Positions 25,492 through 40,700 of a stretch of 64,000 nucleotides of DNA are shown here, one piece after another. How positions within the stretch are numbered: the first letter of the stretch is position 1; each line of letters starts with the position of its first letter. Both the position numbers and the translations under genes were made by a program. The notes below the pieces were generated by a model, which was not told the origin of the DNA, did no database searches, and was given only the letters and a program-made list of their open reading frames with translations. This DNA comes from Manduca sexta. Lineage: Eukaryota > Arthropoda > Insecta > Lepidoptera > Sphingidae. The stretch is taken from contig NC_051138.1 of the NCBI RefSeq assembly GCF_014839805.1, forward strand, positions 7,562,983-7,626,982, read 5' to 3'.

Positions 25492-25714
25492 AACCCTCCT
25501 AGGTCTCCCCTACCTTGATGACACCGGAAGCGATAGCAAGACACTAAAACAGTCTAGTTAAAGGAAAATATTATTGAAACTAGTTCAAGGACTATTAGAC
25601 TTGAGTATCAATTTGGGATTGTCAATAAAATAGTTGATAATATTATAAGTCATATTATATTGATAGCGTGTAAGAAATAGACGAGTTAGTTAGGTAGTGT
25701 TATTGTTATTAGCA

Positions 25715-25870
25715 AACGTAGCGCCGGACGCCCTCTAGCCAGATGGCGGAAGCCTTACACAAGAGGACAGGCAGCGACTGGATGCATAAAGCAGCAGAGA
25801 GGGCTCTGTGGCGTACCTTGGGAGAGGAGATGTCCAGCAGTGGATTGCAACGGGCTGATGATGACTATGA
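25715..25870 (+). mobile_element. RTE-type LINE 3' end fragment
   Basis: The frame reads LHKRTGSDWMHKAAERALWR then TLGEEMSSSGLQRADDD, the characteristic C-terminus of RTE-clade reverse transcriptases, followed by the GATGATGA-rich 3' end. The rest of the LINE is absent, as expected of a 5'-truncated insertion. Confidence 0.7.
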
Positions 25871-28440
25871 AATAAAATTATAACGTTATCTACCTTCAAA
25901 GTAAAGAATCTCATAATTTCCTTCCGTTTTTTTATGTAATAGAAGGAACAACGATCACAAAATAGTAAACGACGAAAAAGGCGTCATTGCGATGACGACG
26001 CACAACGCGTTGATTTCAAATGACGGACGCTATAGATGGCTGCATTGTCATTACTTAAATCTTCTGGTTTCTATGCTAGATACCAGAAAATTATAATAAG
26101 AAGATAGCGAAAATTGCATCATAAATGAATATTTTGAATAGAATAGAAGGCAAAATCTTTGCCAGTTGTACAATGTTTAGTTTTGCTTAAACTCTTTTAA
26201 AATCACTTTTATTTCACCACATATTAAAATCATTTTTATAATATTTTTACAGGTATTACTTTTGCTTGTGAAGGTGTTATTGGGTATAACATGTTTTAAT
26301 GTTTTCATTGTGGCTATGCTATTTATATTTTATAAAGGTTTTAAAGTTTACAAATAAGAACAAACCAAGATAACGTTAAAAGTAAAAGGTAATATAAAAA
26401 ATGAATGCATGACATTCCCATAATTGGAAAATTATTAAATTACATAAAAGTCACAGCTCAGTCGGGTTTTAAAAGTAAACAGAATAAATAGATAACAAGT
26501 TCCTACTTCCTCGAACGACAGTTACGAGATAGCCTTCACGAGGAGATGGCGCGCACCTTCGTTTTAATCCTATATATTATTTTAATCTTTCAGGTTGCCC
26601 TGACGCTATTCTAATTCAAATTCAAGTTTATTGCACTCCACAACCATTTTATACATAAAACGTTACATTTAATACACGTGACAAACCTGCCCCCCCCCCC
26701 TCATCCAATCCGAAACACAGATATAACAGAAATTTCGATAGCAATCACATGTCATAAATAGAATCATTTGGGGAAAAAAATACACGTGACATAAACGTGG
26801 ACCCTGTCGGGCTCGGCAAAGTTTCAAGAGAGGGAGAAAATATATAATTATCTACTCTGTACACATGTTGTTTATTAATGTCCACAATATTAGATTTTAT
26901 TTAATAAATGTGCCTAGTCTTTATTAATTAATACATTGTGAATTATCACATTGATTAATATATCATTAATATCATATTTCAAACTATATTCGAAGACAAA
27001 GAAGATTAGAAAATATTATGTCGTGCAGGCGTAATTATTTTTTAATAATCTAAGTTTATTAATTATAAATATTAGGAATACTCAATCTACAATATTATCG
27101 TGTCCTATAGAATGGTCTATTATCGTTTGGTTACAAAATATCTGTTCTTGTCTTTAGGCTAAATGATATATAATTCGCTAAACTGCCAATCTTGTCGAAT
27201 GTACGCATATTATCCTCACCAATTATTATAAATAAATTTTCCTCAACGTCCATATCCTGTTTCGGCAACTATGACACTGGAGGGACGGACGTTTCCACAT
27301 ATCCTTGTCGCCATCCTCAATGCGCGTTGCACCACGCGACGAGGTGTGTCCGATAATTAGGTAATAATGTTGCCCAAGACGTGGTCTCAGTCAATGAACT
27401 TTTCGCAACCACCCGCATGCAGTTATTTCAAAATCAATGTAGGATGTATTTATGTATTAAACGTTTTAATAAGTAAAACTAGGCTTGGTGGGTATTCTCA
27501 GTGTATTGGAAGATACGCGGAGACTGGTGCCAGAACACATACATGCAACGTAATAAAATAAATCGAAATATTGACAGCTCGTTGTTGCCTTTATTGTGCC
27601 GTTTATGTAGCGCAACAAGTTGACAGCATTGGCGTCGAGCATAAATAAAAAATCAGCATAAAGTACATGGTCAGGTCATCCAACAATCTATGAATAAGAC
27701 CCAGAATAGGCAGTCATATTATTAAAATGTCCCACGCACTTCGCTAAATTATTGCATTGTACTTACTATCAGGGTACTAAGTCATCAATTTTATCACCAT
27801 GACTGCTAATGCGGAAAGCCAAAAGCTACTAGAATACGGACATCTTTCCGAGTATAGTAATATTAAATGTGTATTACACTATAGACTAACATATATTTCG
27901 AAAAAGGCTGCGGTGCGTGCCCTTTGGTCTGGTTTCGTACCCGCGACCTTTGTCTCGGCAGTTAGTGCCACTCGCTGCTACATCAAAATAAATAAACAAT
28001 TTTGCATTAACAAAGACATTCGCTAGGGGATGATCACGGAAAAAATCATCTTAGATAAAATCACATTAATTGAACGGTGCCACTAACCTAATGAGGTGGT
28101 TATCAAATAATGTACCACCAAATTATCTGCATTGAAGGAAAAATAAATAAAAATATATATGCTTAACTATTATTTTGCTGGTTTTGTTATTTCTTTTTTG
28201 TGTATGTTCAGTTGTAATTGTTTTGTGTGTTTCCCAAATACTAAATAAATAACTGCACCTATTTAAAAAAAAAAACCCTGGTAGACTATAATTTTATATC
28301 TGTAATTCTTTGACAATGTTATATTACAATAGGTACGTTTTAAAAGTTTTTAACTTTCTACGACTAGAATAACTGTCATTCATGATTGCTAAAACTCACC
28401 TGTAGATTCTGATATAATTTGTATATCATAATACCCAGTT
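25871..28440. other. Intergenic DNA between the lipase copies
   Basis: No gene recognised. There is a C11-type homopolymer run near 26691-26701 and a TTCAAATTCAAGTTTATTG motif near 26617, which resembles the 3' ends of some insect LINEs. The open frames at 27367-27561 and 27799-28026 have no family features. Confidence 0.45.
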
Positions 28441-28603
28441 CTAGTGAATTCCATCAATTATGTAAAGGGTGGCCGAGTTACTAGTGGGGAAGCACGCTGT
28501 GAGGTCAGCATGACTACCAACACTTTCGCTGTCAGTGCTCAACACAACACCAACAGAACAAAACCTCGCACACCGCACAACAATCGTACGACACACGACT
28601 TAT

Positions 28604-28622
28604 TCTTATATATCTATAAATA
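28604..28622 (+). promoter_or_regulatory. Candidate TATA box of lipase copy 2
   Basis: TATATATC followed by TATAAATA (28613-28620) lies about 85 bases upstream of the ATG at 28702. The intervening leader is AT-rich with no upstream ATG in a strong context. The sequence is common by chance in AT-rich DNA, so this is tentative. Confidence 0.3.
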
Positions 28623-28701
28623 ATATATTGTGATATTTACTGTGATTAAACTGAGTGCAATAAACGTTTAAAAGTGATATTTATGTCATAAATTATATAA
28701 A

Positions 28702-28759
28702 ATGTTGACAAGCTCAAAGTGGTTAATTTTAATAGGAATTACTGCTGTTCAAATTACCG
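28702..28759 (+). CDS. Lipase copy 2 exon 1 (signal peptide)
   Basis: ATG at 28702; 19 codons and one base before the donor ACCG/GTAAGT. The hydrophobic core WLILIGITAV is a typical signal peptide. Ends in phase 1, matching the TT start of exon 2 (split codon GTT, Val). Confidence 0.8.
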
Positions 28760-31700
28760 GTAAGTTTTTAGCATTTTTTAAAAGATAATACTAAAATAAT
28801 GACCTACCTGATGTTATTAACTATACATATCTACTGATATATTTAGTAGAGGTGTATAGATAAAGATGGTATAAATATTGTAGTCTTTTCCCATAGAGTT
28901 TTCTCTTGAAATTGATCCATCTTCATTGAATAATTTCTTTGGTGTGACATCGACAAATACTACTTTTTCAAACACTTGCTAATTTGCAATATTTATACGA
29001 CTTCATATATTGCATTAAAATTATAATTATAGGTACAGATAAATTTTGCCATTCGCGAGGGCCTCCTTGATAGACATATCCATAATATTAAAACTATTAT
29101 GATTTTTTAAATCATTAAGTATTATTTTTATATGAATTAGTAATATGAAAAGCACATTGAGCGAGCAAAGCAAGCAGCGCTAACATTCGACAAGGCGTTA
29201 GTTATTTACTACTAGCGAACAGTAGTAAACTGATAATACAAATTGTAAAATTACGGATCAAACCTACTAAAAGCTTAATCAATAATATAGGTTTACATAT
29301 TAATATACCTAAGGAGCCATATTAAGCTATAAAGCTATATTGTTTACCATTACACACCAATTAATAAAATATCAACATCCAGCTTATTTCATAACTTATG
29401 AGAACGTAATTTTGTACCTATTCTACTTTTTACGTATTTATGCATTCTAGCTTTTTACATTTTCCTGATAACGTCAATTATTGTGGAACTAAAACCCTTT
29501 GCTGTAAACAATTTTATTTATAAATAAATAAATTCTTTAAACATGTATTTTATACCGTGCAGTTAATTGTCTTCCGTTGCTTTATAATTAAAGAAAAATA
29601 TAGAAAGATTAACATTTGCATAATATGAATCTTAAACTTAATAATCCTAAAATATACGGCGAAGTATCTATCGTGGGTATAATGTTGTGTGCCAGTCGGA
29701 TGTTACCTGCCATGCGCAATGATTGCATAACTCGCTGTTTGTTTTGTGTGCGGTCCGCTGTAGTCACTTTCCTTGTCGTTCGAGAAATGCTAAACGGTAC
29801 GCAAATTGTGAAACTTATACAGTGATAATAGTTTTATTATTGATTAAATTGTTGATTGAAACTATAATAAATTTATATATTTTTTTTTATTTTGTTGACT
29901 ACATTATTTACCTACTTCGTTACGAAATATACGATTTAATATTTTGAATTAAAGCAAAGTTACTATAGTTTTATTTGTACTTATCTTTATACACACGCAC
30001 ACATATTCTCGCGCCTTTAACACCGAAGGGGTAGACAGAGACGCAACAGGGGGGTTAGTCTCCATTTCGGGCACAAATTCCAGACTCCTGGCTCATACTA
30101 AGTAGAATATCCCAATATCACTTTAATCAACCCGGGGATCGAACCTTTAATATCAGCATTGCAATCGTACTGTAATACAACTACGCTAACGAGACAGGCA
30201 CTTATTTTTATATTTTTCAATATAATAGAAAATATGTAATTCAGGCTTAATTCCTTAAAAAACGTTACCATAATCTCTCTTATCAATATTTCAATGTTAC
30301 AACCATAAATAAACTACTTATAACCCGGATGCATAACTTAATACACATTATTACTGATTACGATCTAGTTAAACGCTACTTAACATTACCTTGCATAATT
30401 ACAGCAAGTAATAAGTCAGAATGTGCATCGGCCATAGATTATTCGCAAGCCTCAAATTGTGTAACTTGTTATCGACTATCTTATATGTGGGTGAGTTGTG
30501 GTTGTAGCGGCTATCGGCCACTTCCGAAATAACTGGCCGACATTCGTATTGCATAATCTATGCGGTCATCTTGCTTTTTACTAGTCATGTTCGTGATTTG
30601 CGTGATTTGTATGGAATATTTTTTTAAACGGATAGGATTTAATGGTCCATATTTTATTAATGGCTTAAAATTTTCCATAGATATATGTCCTGTGAACTGA
30701 CTCATAATTTAAAAAAATTAAATTGAGAATGTACGGAATATTTGACGTTTTGCTTCCGGTTTCCGTTAAACTGATTTAAATGTTACGATTATGGATCGGG
30801 TGCATTTTCTTAGTACTAAAGAGTATTTTATTAGCTTTATACAACGTGCTCTAAAGATCGAGTACTCAATAAAACCATCACAATATGATACGAGCGATAG
30901 TTTGTACTTTCTAAGTATGAAGCCATTTTCCAACAGCAATTTATCTCCACGACCATGAACATACCAAAAGCAGAAAGTCAAAACCAATTTCCTGATAACA
31001 AATTAACCATAATCCTAATATAAAATTAACATAATTTTAATAAACACTTCCTGTAGACACTTCATAAATTATGCAATAATATATTATCCAGTTTTTATAT
31101 AACCCTGGCGCATTTCCTAGATCTTTGACCTTAAATAGCCAAAGCCATTTTAAGACTTGGTGCATACCTACAATATTAAGTACAAATATGTTTAAATTAT
31201 TTAATTATTAAAGAAATGTATAATATTAACTGCCATGGCCACGCACAAACGGTAGTACAAATGAAATCCCCCCGAATTACGAGGTCTCGAGACATCGGAT
31301 GTCTAATCTTATTAACCCTAGTAAAGAACAATAAATAATATTGTTCATTGTACTACCAATAAATGCTTAGTCATTTTGTTCATTGCATCAACTATTAATT
31401 TGAGAGATAAATCACTGCATTCCTCACTAATAAAATATCGTTAGCGTTAAAGGCCTAACCTTGTAATCATTTGAGTTTGGACATATTGTATTTGAATTTA
31501 GAAGCCATTAAAGAGTATACATTAAAAAACCCGTCAACCTTCGTCACAAATTTAAATTGCCAAGGAAATGAGCCTATTTCGTAACTGCAATTATTTAATC
31601 TGATGTTAATGTTTTATTACATAGTTGTGGTCAAAGCAATGCATTAAAACATTAATAACATTTAACATACTTGACCTGATTTAACACCTTAAGGTCACGG

Positions 31701-34700
31701 TAACAAGGCTATTAATATATATATATATATAGCATCGGAAGTAAGCATCCACGTGATACGTCATTTGATTATAAAAAAATTAATATCAAATCTCAAGGAA
31801 AGTCTTAAATGATATTTATTATTTGACATTTACTAAGTCCTCGTACAATGTATAGATTTTGAAATTTTGCCATATAAATATCTTCATCTAAAATATTCAT
31901 GAAGATGATGGGGTAATGACAGTAACGCAAGACGACCTTAGAATTTAAATGCGATTTCACAATGTGTGACTTTGATGAAGATTACCAAAGCCAATAACTT
32001 TAACAAACAGTTGCAACTAAGAATTAACAGTTAATGATTACATACATTTAGTACTAGCGTATGTTTTAGCAATATATCCTCCATTTACATCTTTATGACA
32101 TCTAGGAACAACTTATTATTAGTGCGTTCAAAAACAACTTTCATGTTTAATATCAGATGTTTCCATTAAGATGGCTCACTTGATTTATGACTATGTTCTT
32201 TGCGGTAACACGTTATGCTAGATCGTAAATACTGAGTTACGCTACTAACCGTTTAATTATTACATTTAATAATCGAACAGAGCTTTAATAAACATCGATG
32301 GAATCGATGAACCTTAAGTTATGATAATCTATTATGGAAGCTGCTGACCGTTCGATACTGTTTTGATTATAAATAGCTTTTAATACAATAAAATCTGTTT
32401 TGTTTAACGTCTTTCTTGACTCCGTATGCTCATGTTTTACAAATAAAATTTTTTATTAAACCAAACGATATAACTTTATACTTTTTACTAATATCTGCAG
32501 AATAGCGAAACACGACCACACTTCCCTCTTAAAGAATAATATGTACTAAAAAATATACTAATTGCTTTATGATGGCCGATAACAACCATGTTACGACATT
32601 ATACTTGTCAAAACATTTCAACCAACAACAACAAATACAGGAAACGCTTCCGGATTTTTTTGCGCCAATTGAATACGTTGTTTACTGCTTTCATAAATGT
32701 GGTTAAACTCGTAACGATCTGCGTAACTTGGCAAAAAATTTAAAAATAACTATGTGAACGTAATGCTTTACAAAATGTTATAACCAACCAATACAACTTG
32801 AGCTGGTCGTCAGTCATTTATGAACAAAGTTGAAGTTAAACTGCGTTTATCGCATACAAATGAGTCGGTGTAATAAGTTACAATTCAACGCTTTCACTGT
32901 TCACCGATCCACTGCACTTTCTGCAGGCAAGACATAATCTGGTTCATTGCCATTATGTAACACTTCACAATGAACCAGTTAAGGCTAATCATTCTTAATC
33001 TTAATTTGTAAAATAAAACGCGTTTTACGTCAGAAACAATAATTTAAGTATCATTCCACACATGATGCAAATTACTTAATTTTCGTCTCACTCAATGAAC
33101 ACTTATTAAAACTCTGTGATGGTATTCTCCAATACCCGTGGATATTCCCGAGTGGTCCTAAATAGATCTCGATTTCTGTAACAAATGCACATAATCGGGA
33201 TTGATTAACAGTACATTTATTTTGGAGTTCAGACGCCTGATGTCGATTGGAACGACTTCTGCGCCTACAAGGACATGAGCACAACCCATAAGTTGATAAC
33301 TCAAGACCTCATTACTGACAGTATTATTTACAATACCTACCATTTTAGTTACTTTGCAAGGATCACGAGAGGGTGTAACTTCTCTACATGCTTACAAATG
33401 GGTATATAATGTGGACAAACTATATATAAAATTCAGGTCTGCTTCCATTTTTACATTCAAGGCTATCTATTCCACTTTCTCTCCATCTGTGTAGTGTATT
33501 ATTATTCCTTGCACATCATTAAAACACATTCATTTATCTATAATGTTTTCTTCACCTAAATGCTGTTCGCGCAGTATAACACTTTCTGGTATTGTTATGT
33601 CTGCCTTTTGTCTTGCGTATAATATACATTATAAAATGTCATATGCGACAATAATGGTAGAAAATTTTAATTACTCATTGTATGGATAAACTTGGAATTC
33701 TAATTATGTCTCCGCGCATTCCAGCAAAAATCCCTCCCGGGGGTTTAGATTTGTATTAGTAATGTAGTTACAGGATGCAAACAGTTTCATCTATAGTATT
33801 ATTGTGCCGACTTGATAGGCTTGTTACTGCTGCCTCACAGAAAATGTCAAGTATGTCGGTCAGTAGAACTGGTGACCTGATTCTCCTTTCTCTCTCAATT
33901 CTCGTACCTTTTCTTTAAAGATCAGTAGTGCAACTTAAAAATTTTATGTGGTGTGGGTGTTAATAGTTGTTCAATACTAATCATTACGCAGACTTCTAGC
34001 TCGTTTTTCACTTCTGCTTAAAAATATGTCATGTCAAAGATTGCACCATTCTCAAATGAGTCTTTACTAATTGTCTACTTCAATCGCGTCGCCTTTCGCT
34101 TTGCCTGATACGGCGTTAGACTCGTCCCTGTCACATTGGACATTAAAAAGGTCGGTGAACCGTGAGTACACTTATGTCTAAGTCTTTCCTTTCGAAGATA
34201 CAGGTTAACATAATTTCACATCACCTGTATGATATATCTTGTGTCTTATAATATGTCTTATGCAACAGTCGGGTATATATTATGGTTGTAGGTTAACGTA
34301 ATATAATTACATGTTTATATAAATTTGAAGTATTGCTTTGTATTTTTAATCAAACTTCCAAGAAAGGAGGAGGTTCGTTTCGTGTTTGCATGTTTTAAAG
34401 GTACCTTTTTCAGGAATTTGGTAAGGTCTTTTAATTTATTTGGTGAATATGCATTGCTGATATATACCTGTGTTATGTATGGTCGCTCGTATTGATATAA
34501 ACGTCTTTAATCCGCTCGTATCGTACTTTACATCTACACGGTTGAACAAAATTAACTGTGACCATAGTTTTAATTATATAATGTTTAATTATATAAGGCT
34601 GTAATTTACGTGGAGGTATGTAATAAAAATAAATGGCCAACGGTGTTCAGACTACATATTCCATTCATTGACAATTATTTTATATTTTTCTAAAAATCAA

Positions 34701-37700
34701 GAACCTTCGAAATTAATGCAATAATTGTAAGTTTATGCACTTTTAAAGGTAGGGCCGTATATTTATTTTTATCTACAATTCCAAACGAATTTTATTTTAC
34801 TTTAAAAAAAAGAGAGAATTATAATAATCTTCATCAAATACTAAAATCATGAAATTATAAATAATTTTGAATATTAATAAGTTTTATATTATTAAATGTT
34901 AATGATTAATGAATTATGTACCTTATTAACATACCACTATTAAGTTAGAATCAGATAATTTCTGCTTTAACTGCAGGGCGGAATTAAAGCGATTTCCTAA
35001 TACACTTGCAATAGGTACGGCTTGACAAACGCAAGTGTCTGAAACAATCAGAGCGCAAAAGTACTAGACATTTTACTGTTACATGTTGTACATAACACGC
35101 ATTCTTAAGCCTTGAAATACAATTGCAACAAAAAGCCGGTCAAGTGCGAATAACTCTGTACATATTTTACACATAGTACTCAATTAACATTTGCATTTTA
35201 ACGTATGTACTAAAGCTGTTGTTATTTGTTGGTTAATATAAATTACGCTGTATGAGAGCAGTCAATCAAAGTTACAAACATATAACTTGATTCCTGCAGG
35301 TTTTCCTTTTTGTAGGCTTGATGTATAATCTAATTATCATTTGAATGATTTGGAGACAGCATTAGTTCTGTGTCGGATTCCCTTTCAAAAAATTTCTCCT
35401 TAAGGCGATACCTCAAGGTCCATTTTCATACATTTTGTTTCACCTTTAATCTGGGTAACTAAACAAGTATTGGCAAGTAAAGAATTTAAATTCACGTCTA
35501 GTTAGTGATTAGTTCTCGCAGTTGAAAGAAAAACGTAAAAATAATTAATAATCATGGATATTTCTGCCTTTAAAATTTCGTCATATTAAATTTTAAAGGC
35601 CGAAATATCCATGATAAAGGTGAAACAAAATGTATGAAAATGGACCTTGAGGTATCGCCTTAAGCCACTGCAGTACCGTATTTTTTTTTCTATTTGCTAT
35701 ATTTTTGTTACAGCAAAATTATGCGAGATAATTAATGATTTTAAGCTTCATATTTTAATTTATATCTGACTATAGGTTTACTTACCTTACTTCAAACACA
35801 TGGACAACAATACTGCTAGTTTCTCTATTAGCAATTAAGTTTACGGAACCCTAAAAATAACAATAGTTCGCGGTAATTCAAGGTTTTTCGATTGCAGTGT
35901 ATGAAAATATTAAAAGGATTTTTGAGGTCAGCAACCCACTTTGCACGAAGATGGTGACTGTTCGAACCTTAACGGAGAGCGAGGACGTTAGAACATCAAA
36001 TTCCAAGTCCCACCGATCAATTAGTACTTTTACTTTAAAACTAATAACTTTTGTAGCGTACCGGTGGGTTTACATTTAAGAGTAATAAAAAATTTGATCG
36101 TAAGGTCATTATGTAGATAATATAAATATTTTTCCCAATGACTTGATAGGTATTGAAAAAACGGATAAAAACTATCAACTCAACGCAGTTATTGCACTTG
36201 TGCTATGCGAAAAGTTAGATCTTTAAAGGTAGACATTTAACCACGACATGATGCGGTTTAGTGGACTTTATATATTCATACTGTTTTGTTAAACTGGGTA
36301 ATGGGAACATAATTATATATAGATTTCTTGACAGTTTCAGAAAGCCAACAAAATGATCAACCAAACGGGGAGAAACCAAAGTCAGTGAGGCAATTATTTA
36401 ATACGACTTCCTGTATACCACCGCCATACAGATGTCCACACCCAAAAATGCAGTTTTATTTATACACAAGGTAATGCTTACGCAATTCGTTTTGACGTGT
36501 ACAACGCAGCTCATTCCATATGTATCTTTTTCTGTCAAGAGAAAAACACTTTTAAAGCTTTATTCTTATGGTTCTTATTTATTCTAGATCGACACAAGCA
36601 AAAGGCGAATTACTAAATACATTGGACAACGACTCCTTAACCGCATCGAGATTTAACCGAAACCATCCTACAAAAATCGTGGTGCACGGTTTTGGGGGCG
36701 GTAGAAATTTATCCCCTAGTACGGACATGAGAAACGCATACTTTACCAAAGGAAACTACAATATAATCATAGTTGATTATGGAAGTCTAGTCAAGGAACC
36801 ATGTTTGGGTCAGGTAGAGTATCCTGCAACATATTGCATCTTAATAACCCAACAATTTGCCACAGTAATGTCCATTATTAAATGACAGTAAAATATGTTT
36901 ACGTTTAGTTATTTTTAGCTGCTTTATGTTAGTATTTCTGTTATGCAACATTTAACTACGGGAATAAGTGGCCCCTTATTAATACTTTAGACTTACTCAA
37001 AGCAGTAGGCAAATTGCGTTTTGTGAATATTATAAGTGACATCTATTGTCTTTTCGGACATAATCATAAGTCTTATCTAATAAAGCTTACACGGATACAT
37101 TTTGATTGACCTAGGGAAAAATTAAAAACGGAATCATCGCTTTCACTAGTTCTTAATAGCCTTATTAATTTCTTGTTTTAACGAGTAAAAATAACATACG
37201 TTATTGGTATTAGGAAATTATGCATGAATGAATTTATCATTGAATATATTTTCTTATACTTATCGAAGTTGTTCCTAGCTTTCTTTTCATTTAATTAGTA
37301 CACTGATGTAATCAAGATAGCCCTAAAGATGTGTGACATTGGGCATGATTAAAGTTCACATTATGACAAGGAGGGCAGAATATGTATATGTATATGATAA
37401 TGTATAAAATGTGTTAGAAATATATTAAATCCGACGATGGAATTTAATATATGACGATAGACAAATACTTTATAAATTAATATATGATATAAAGTAGGAT
37501 AAGGAGCTCTTAGTAACTAGTAATAAATTTTATCAGTGTTGAAAAATCAGATATTCCTTTATATATTTTTACTTTTATTGTCGGGGTATTAGTCTCATTA
37601 AATCACATTACTATTACTTCAGTACTACAAATATGGCAATTAATGGGTGTTCATAAATTTACAATCATAAAACCTTCATTCAAAGTAAATTAGGGCAAAA

Positions 37701-40700
37701 CTATTGCGTAAGTAGGAAACTTGTTTCATAAACAAGATAAACAAGCTAATTTAAAATTAGTTACAAACTGCATTTGAGAATAGTAGTTATAATTTAAGAA
37801 TTCCATTAAATAACTAAAGTTTTTGCCTTACATATTTTACTGGATTTAATCTGCACATTTATTTTTACTCGTGTTTATTTGTTTAAATAGGCTGTCTTCA
37901 AATAACATCTTTAATATGACGTGTTAAGTTCTATTTTACTTTCGCATAACTTTTGAATGGACCGAAAAAATTGAAATAGAAATTATTACAAATATTTTTT
38001 GTTGTTTAGAATAATTAATACGCTAATATTAAAATCTCCTTAACCATATTGGTTTGTGTTATTGCGACTGTAATGTAAATAAAACATTAATAAAGATTGA
38101 TCAGAAAAAAAATTGTAAACATAATAAACCATTGTATACCTAATTGTTTTACAAATTAAACACCTATTTGTAACTTCCTATACATACCAGTATAATGTTT
38201 ATTGCGTATCACATTATATATAGTTAAGTTTGTTTGATTAAAATGTTAATTAACATATAAGATTTTGCAATAATGTAGTGATCGGCATTTTGGTTCTACG
38301 CGATGTATTGAGAGACTTAACATTGCTTTTATTGTATATTAATGAATATACTAGTTATCATGCCAGTAATTCGCATATTCACTTTTATGGCAGGCAGTAA
38401 AAAGTAAGGAAGAACAATACTGTTTCCGCGTTTAGTAAATAATATTTTAAAGATATTAAAACTTATTTTCTTGAATCTGAAACTTTATAAATTATTGAGA
38501 GGAATGTTTTTTTAATATAAAAATATCTTTTTTTTTCCTTTATGCCTAACATAAGATGGAAGTTTCAGATCTGGCAATGAATGTGTTTAAGTTGGTACAT
38601 TTTTCAGATAGAGTGGGCTCCTCGGTTTGCCGGCCTATGCATCGCACAACTGGTGGAATATCTACAGAACCACCCAACAAAGTCGGTGCAGCCTGAGCAG
38701 ATCCACACGATTGGATACAGTGTGGGCGCACATATCCTCGGCCTCGTCGCTAATTACCTCAAAGTTGGCAAACTCGGCAGAATTACTGGTAAAAATTAAA
38801 AGAATATATTTAAGCACGAGGCTTATTCTTTTGAATTATTGTCTCACTCTCATGCATATTTCCGTATAAATTGTTAAAAATTAACCTTTTACTCGTTCAC
38901 GCTTTACCAGATTTACCTATGTGTGTGCAAAATTTTATCCTAAATCATAAAACATTTTAGTTATATACTTTATTAGCTAACGAATATTCAAATGTATTTG
39001 CAAACCTAAGTAGTACCTATGCATAATAAAATGATAATATTAGCAAGATAAAATACAAACATAACAATTACCGCGGCTGACATTAATCTAGATTTCAAAT
39101 CTAGGTCACTTTTATAACTATGTAAGTAAGCGGCAAACTTAATCTAGATACTTCTAATCATTTTTATATAAAGCTGAAGAGCTTGTTTGTTTGAACACGT
39201 TAATCTTTGGAACTACTGTTTCGTATTCAAAAAATGTTTTAGAGATTCATGGCCCATTTATCTAGAAAGGTTATAAGCTAAATAAAATCACGATAGGACC
39301 AATAGAAGAAGAGCTTCAATGAAAATTTTTGCAAAAATCGAGGAAAATTTATTCCTTTTGAGAGCTTCCGTTGTTTGCGCGACGTAAGCGATTAAGTTAC
39401 GCAACAAACATGTATCGTTCCTCTTAAAAAATTAAAAAATAATATCTTAAAACAAAGTTACCGTCGCGTCTGTCTGCCTGTCTGTATGCAAAAAAATTAA
39501 AATCTTCCCAACGGACTTCGATAAAATTTGCTATGGAGATAGGTTGAGACCCTGGACTATTTTTATATCGGAAACTTTTTCACACATATGAAACCGCGAG
39601 AAAAAATTAGTACATTATACTCCTCGCATGACGATCGATGCGATGAGGGGAATGGCGACCTTGAGTAAAGTAATAATTACGCAGTTTATTATTGAAGGGC
39701 ACATTTTAATGTACAATTTATCTATAACGAATATTTACAGACGCACATTATCTATGTGCATCAAGCAATAATGTTTCAAACCTTTCTTGAGGCCTTGCGC
39801 TCACACTTCTTCACACTATATTTATCTATACTTGCGGAATTATCGAATATTTGATCACTTAGGTTTTAAAGACATCAAACAGCATAATAATCAATAAATG
39901 TGTAATACTTCGATGCATTTTTCTAACAGGCTGACATCCGTTGACCCATTCTTTGGATGATGGCCTAAAATAAATTATACACTCACGTCATGTCCAAAGG
40001 GATGGGCAGAGGTGTAACCAAGGCACCCACAGCACCCAAGTATAAAATTATCAAGCGCAGAACTAATCCATTGCATGTTTTCGATTTTATTAATGTTAAG
40101 TGAACAATCCTTATACAAATAATGTAAGATATAAACATTGTAACGGTTGAATGAGTTTGAATGAAGCTTGGCTCACAGATCTTTCTCTTATAAGTCTGTG
40201 ACACAGACCAAATCCTTCGATTAGTTACATACTTACTTTCGTATTAACAATTTTTTGTATTAGGAATTAATAAGTAATAATAACTTACTTTATTGCAACA
40301 AAAATAATTCAGAAATAATAACATTAAGAATTACTTAAACAATAATTGTCAATAATAGCCAGGGTTTCCCAAACTAGGCCTGTAATTTTATTATCCTTTT
40401 ATAATAGATAACGAATTTGACGCGAGACGCAATCAAAACATATTGATTTATTTTAACATCACACATCCTTTAACAGGTTTAGACCCAACAATTTTATTCT
40501 ACATGGGCAACAATCGATCTCGAGACTTGGACCATACCGACGCATTGTTTGTGGACGTGCTACACACAGGCGCAGGGATACTGGGCCAGTGGGGTCCTAA
40601 TGGACACGCCGACTTCTACGTCAATGGTGGGTCCAGTCAGCCAGGATGCGCGCACGATACGATTTTCCGTAAGTTTTATCATGCCGATAAGAAATACCAT

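Larger units (their letters stand above)
23542..25510 (-). mobile_element. pogo-like DNA transposon, internally deleted
   Basis: The element is bounded by TA dinucleotides (23540-23541 and 25511-25512) and inverted termini GGGGAGACCTAGG...GGTTGTGACA on the left and TGTCACAACC...CCTAGGTCTCCCC on the right. Extra copies of the GTTGTGACA motif lie at about 23726-23786 and, head to head, at 25106-25143; they may be transposase binding sites. TA duplications and a psq-type helix-turn-helix transposase (24575-24886 minus) place it in the pogo branch of Tc1/mariner. The central DDE nuclease region is missing between the helix-turn-helix part and a C-terminal Cys/His motif (24430-24522), so the copy cannot encode a working transposase. 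It sits just 3' of lipase copy 1. Confidence 0.75.

Noticed and set aside
33072..34200. Somewhat GC-richer stretch with several short minus-strand frames
   Set aside because: Pieces look protein-like but stops and frame changes are frequent and no family is recognised. It may be a decayed mobile element; not supported enough to call.
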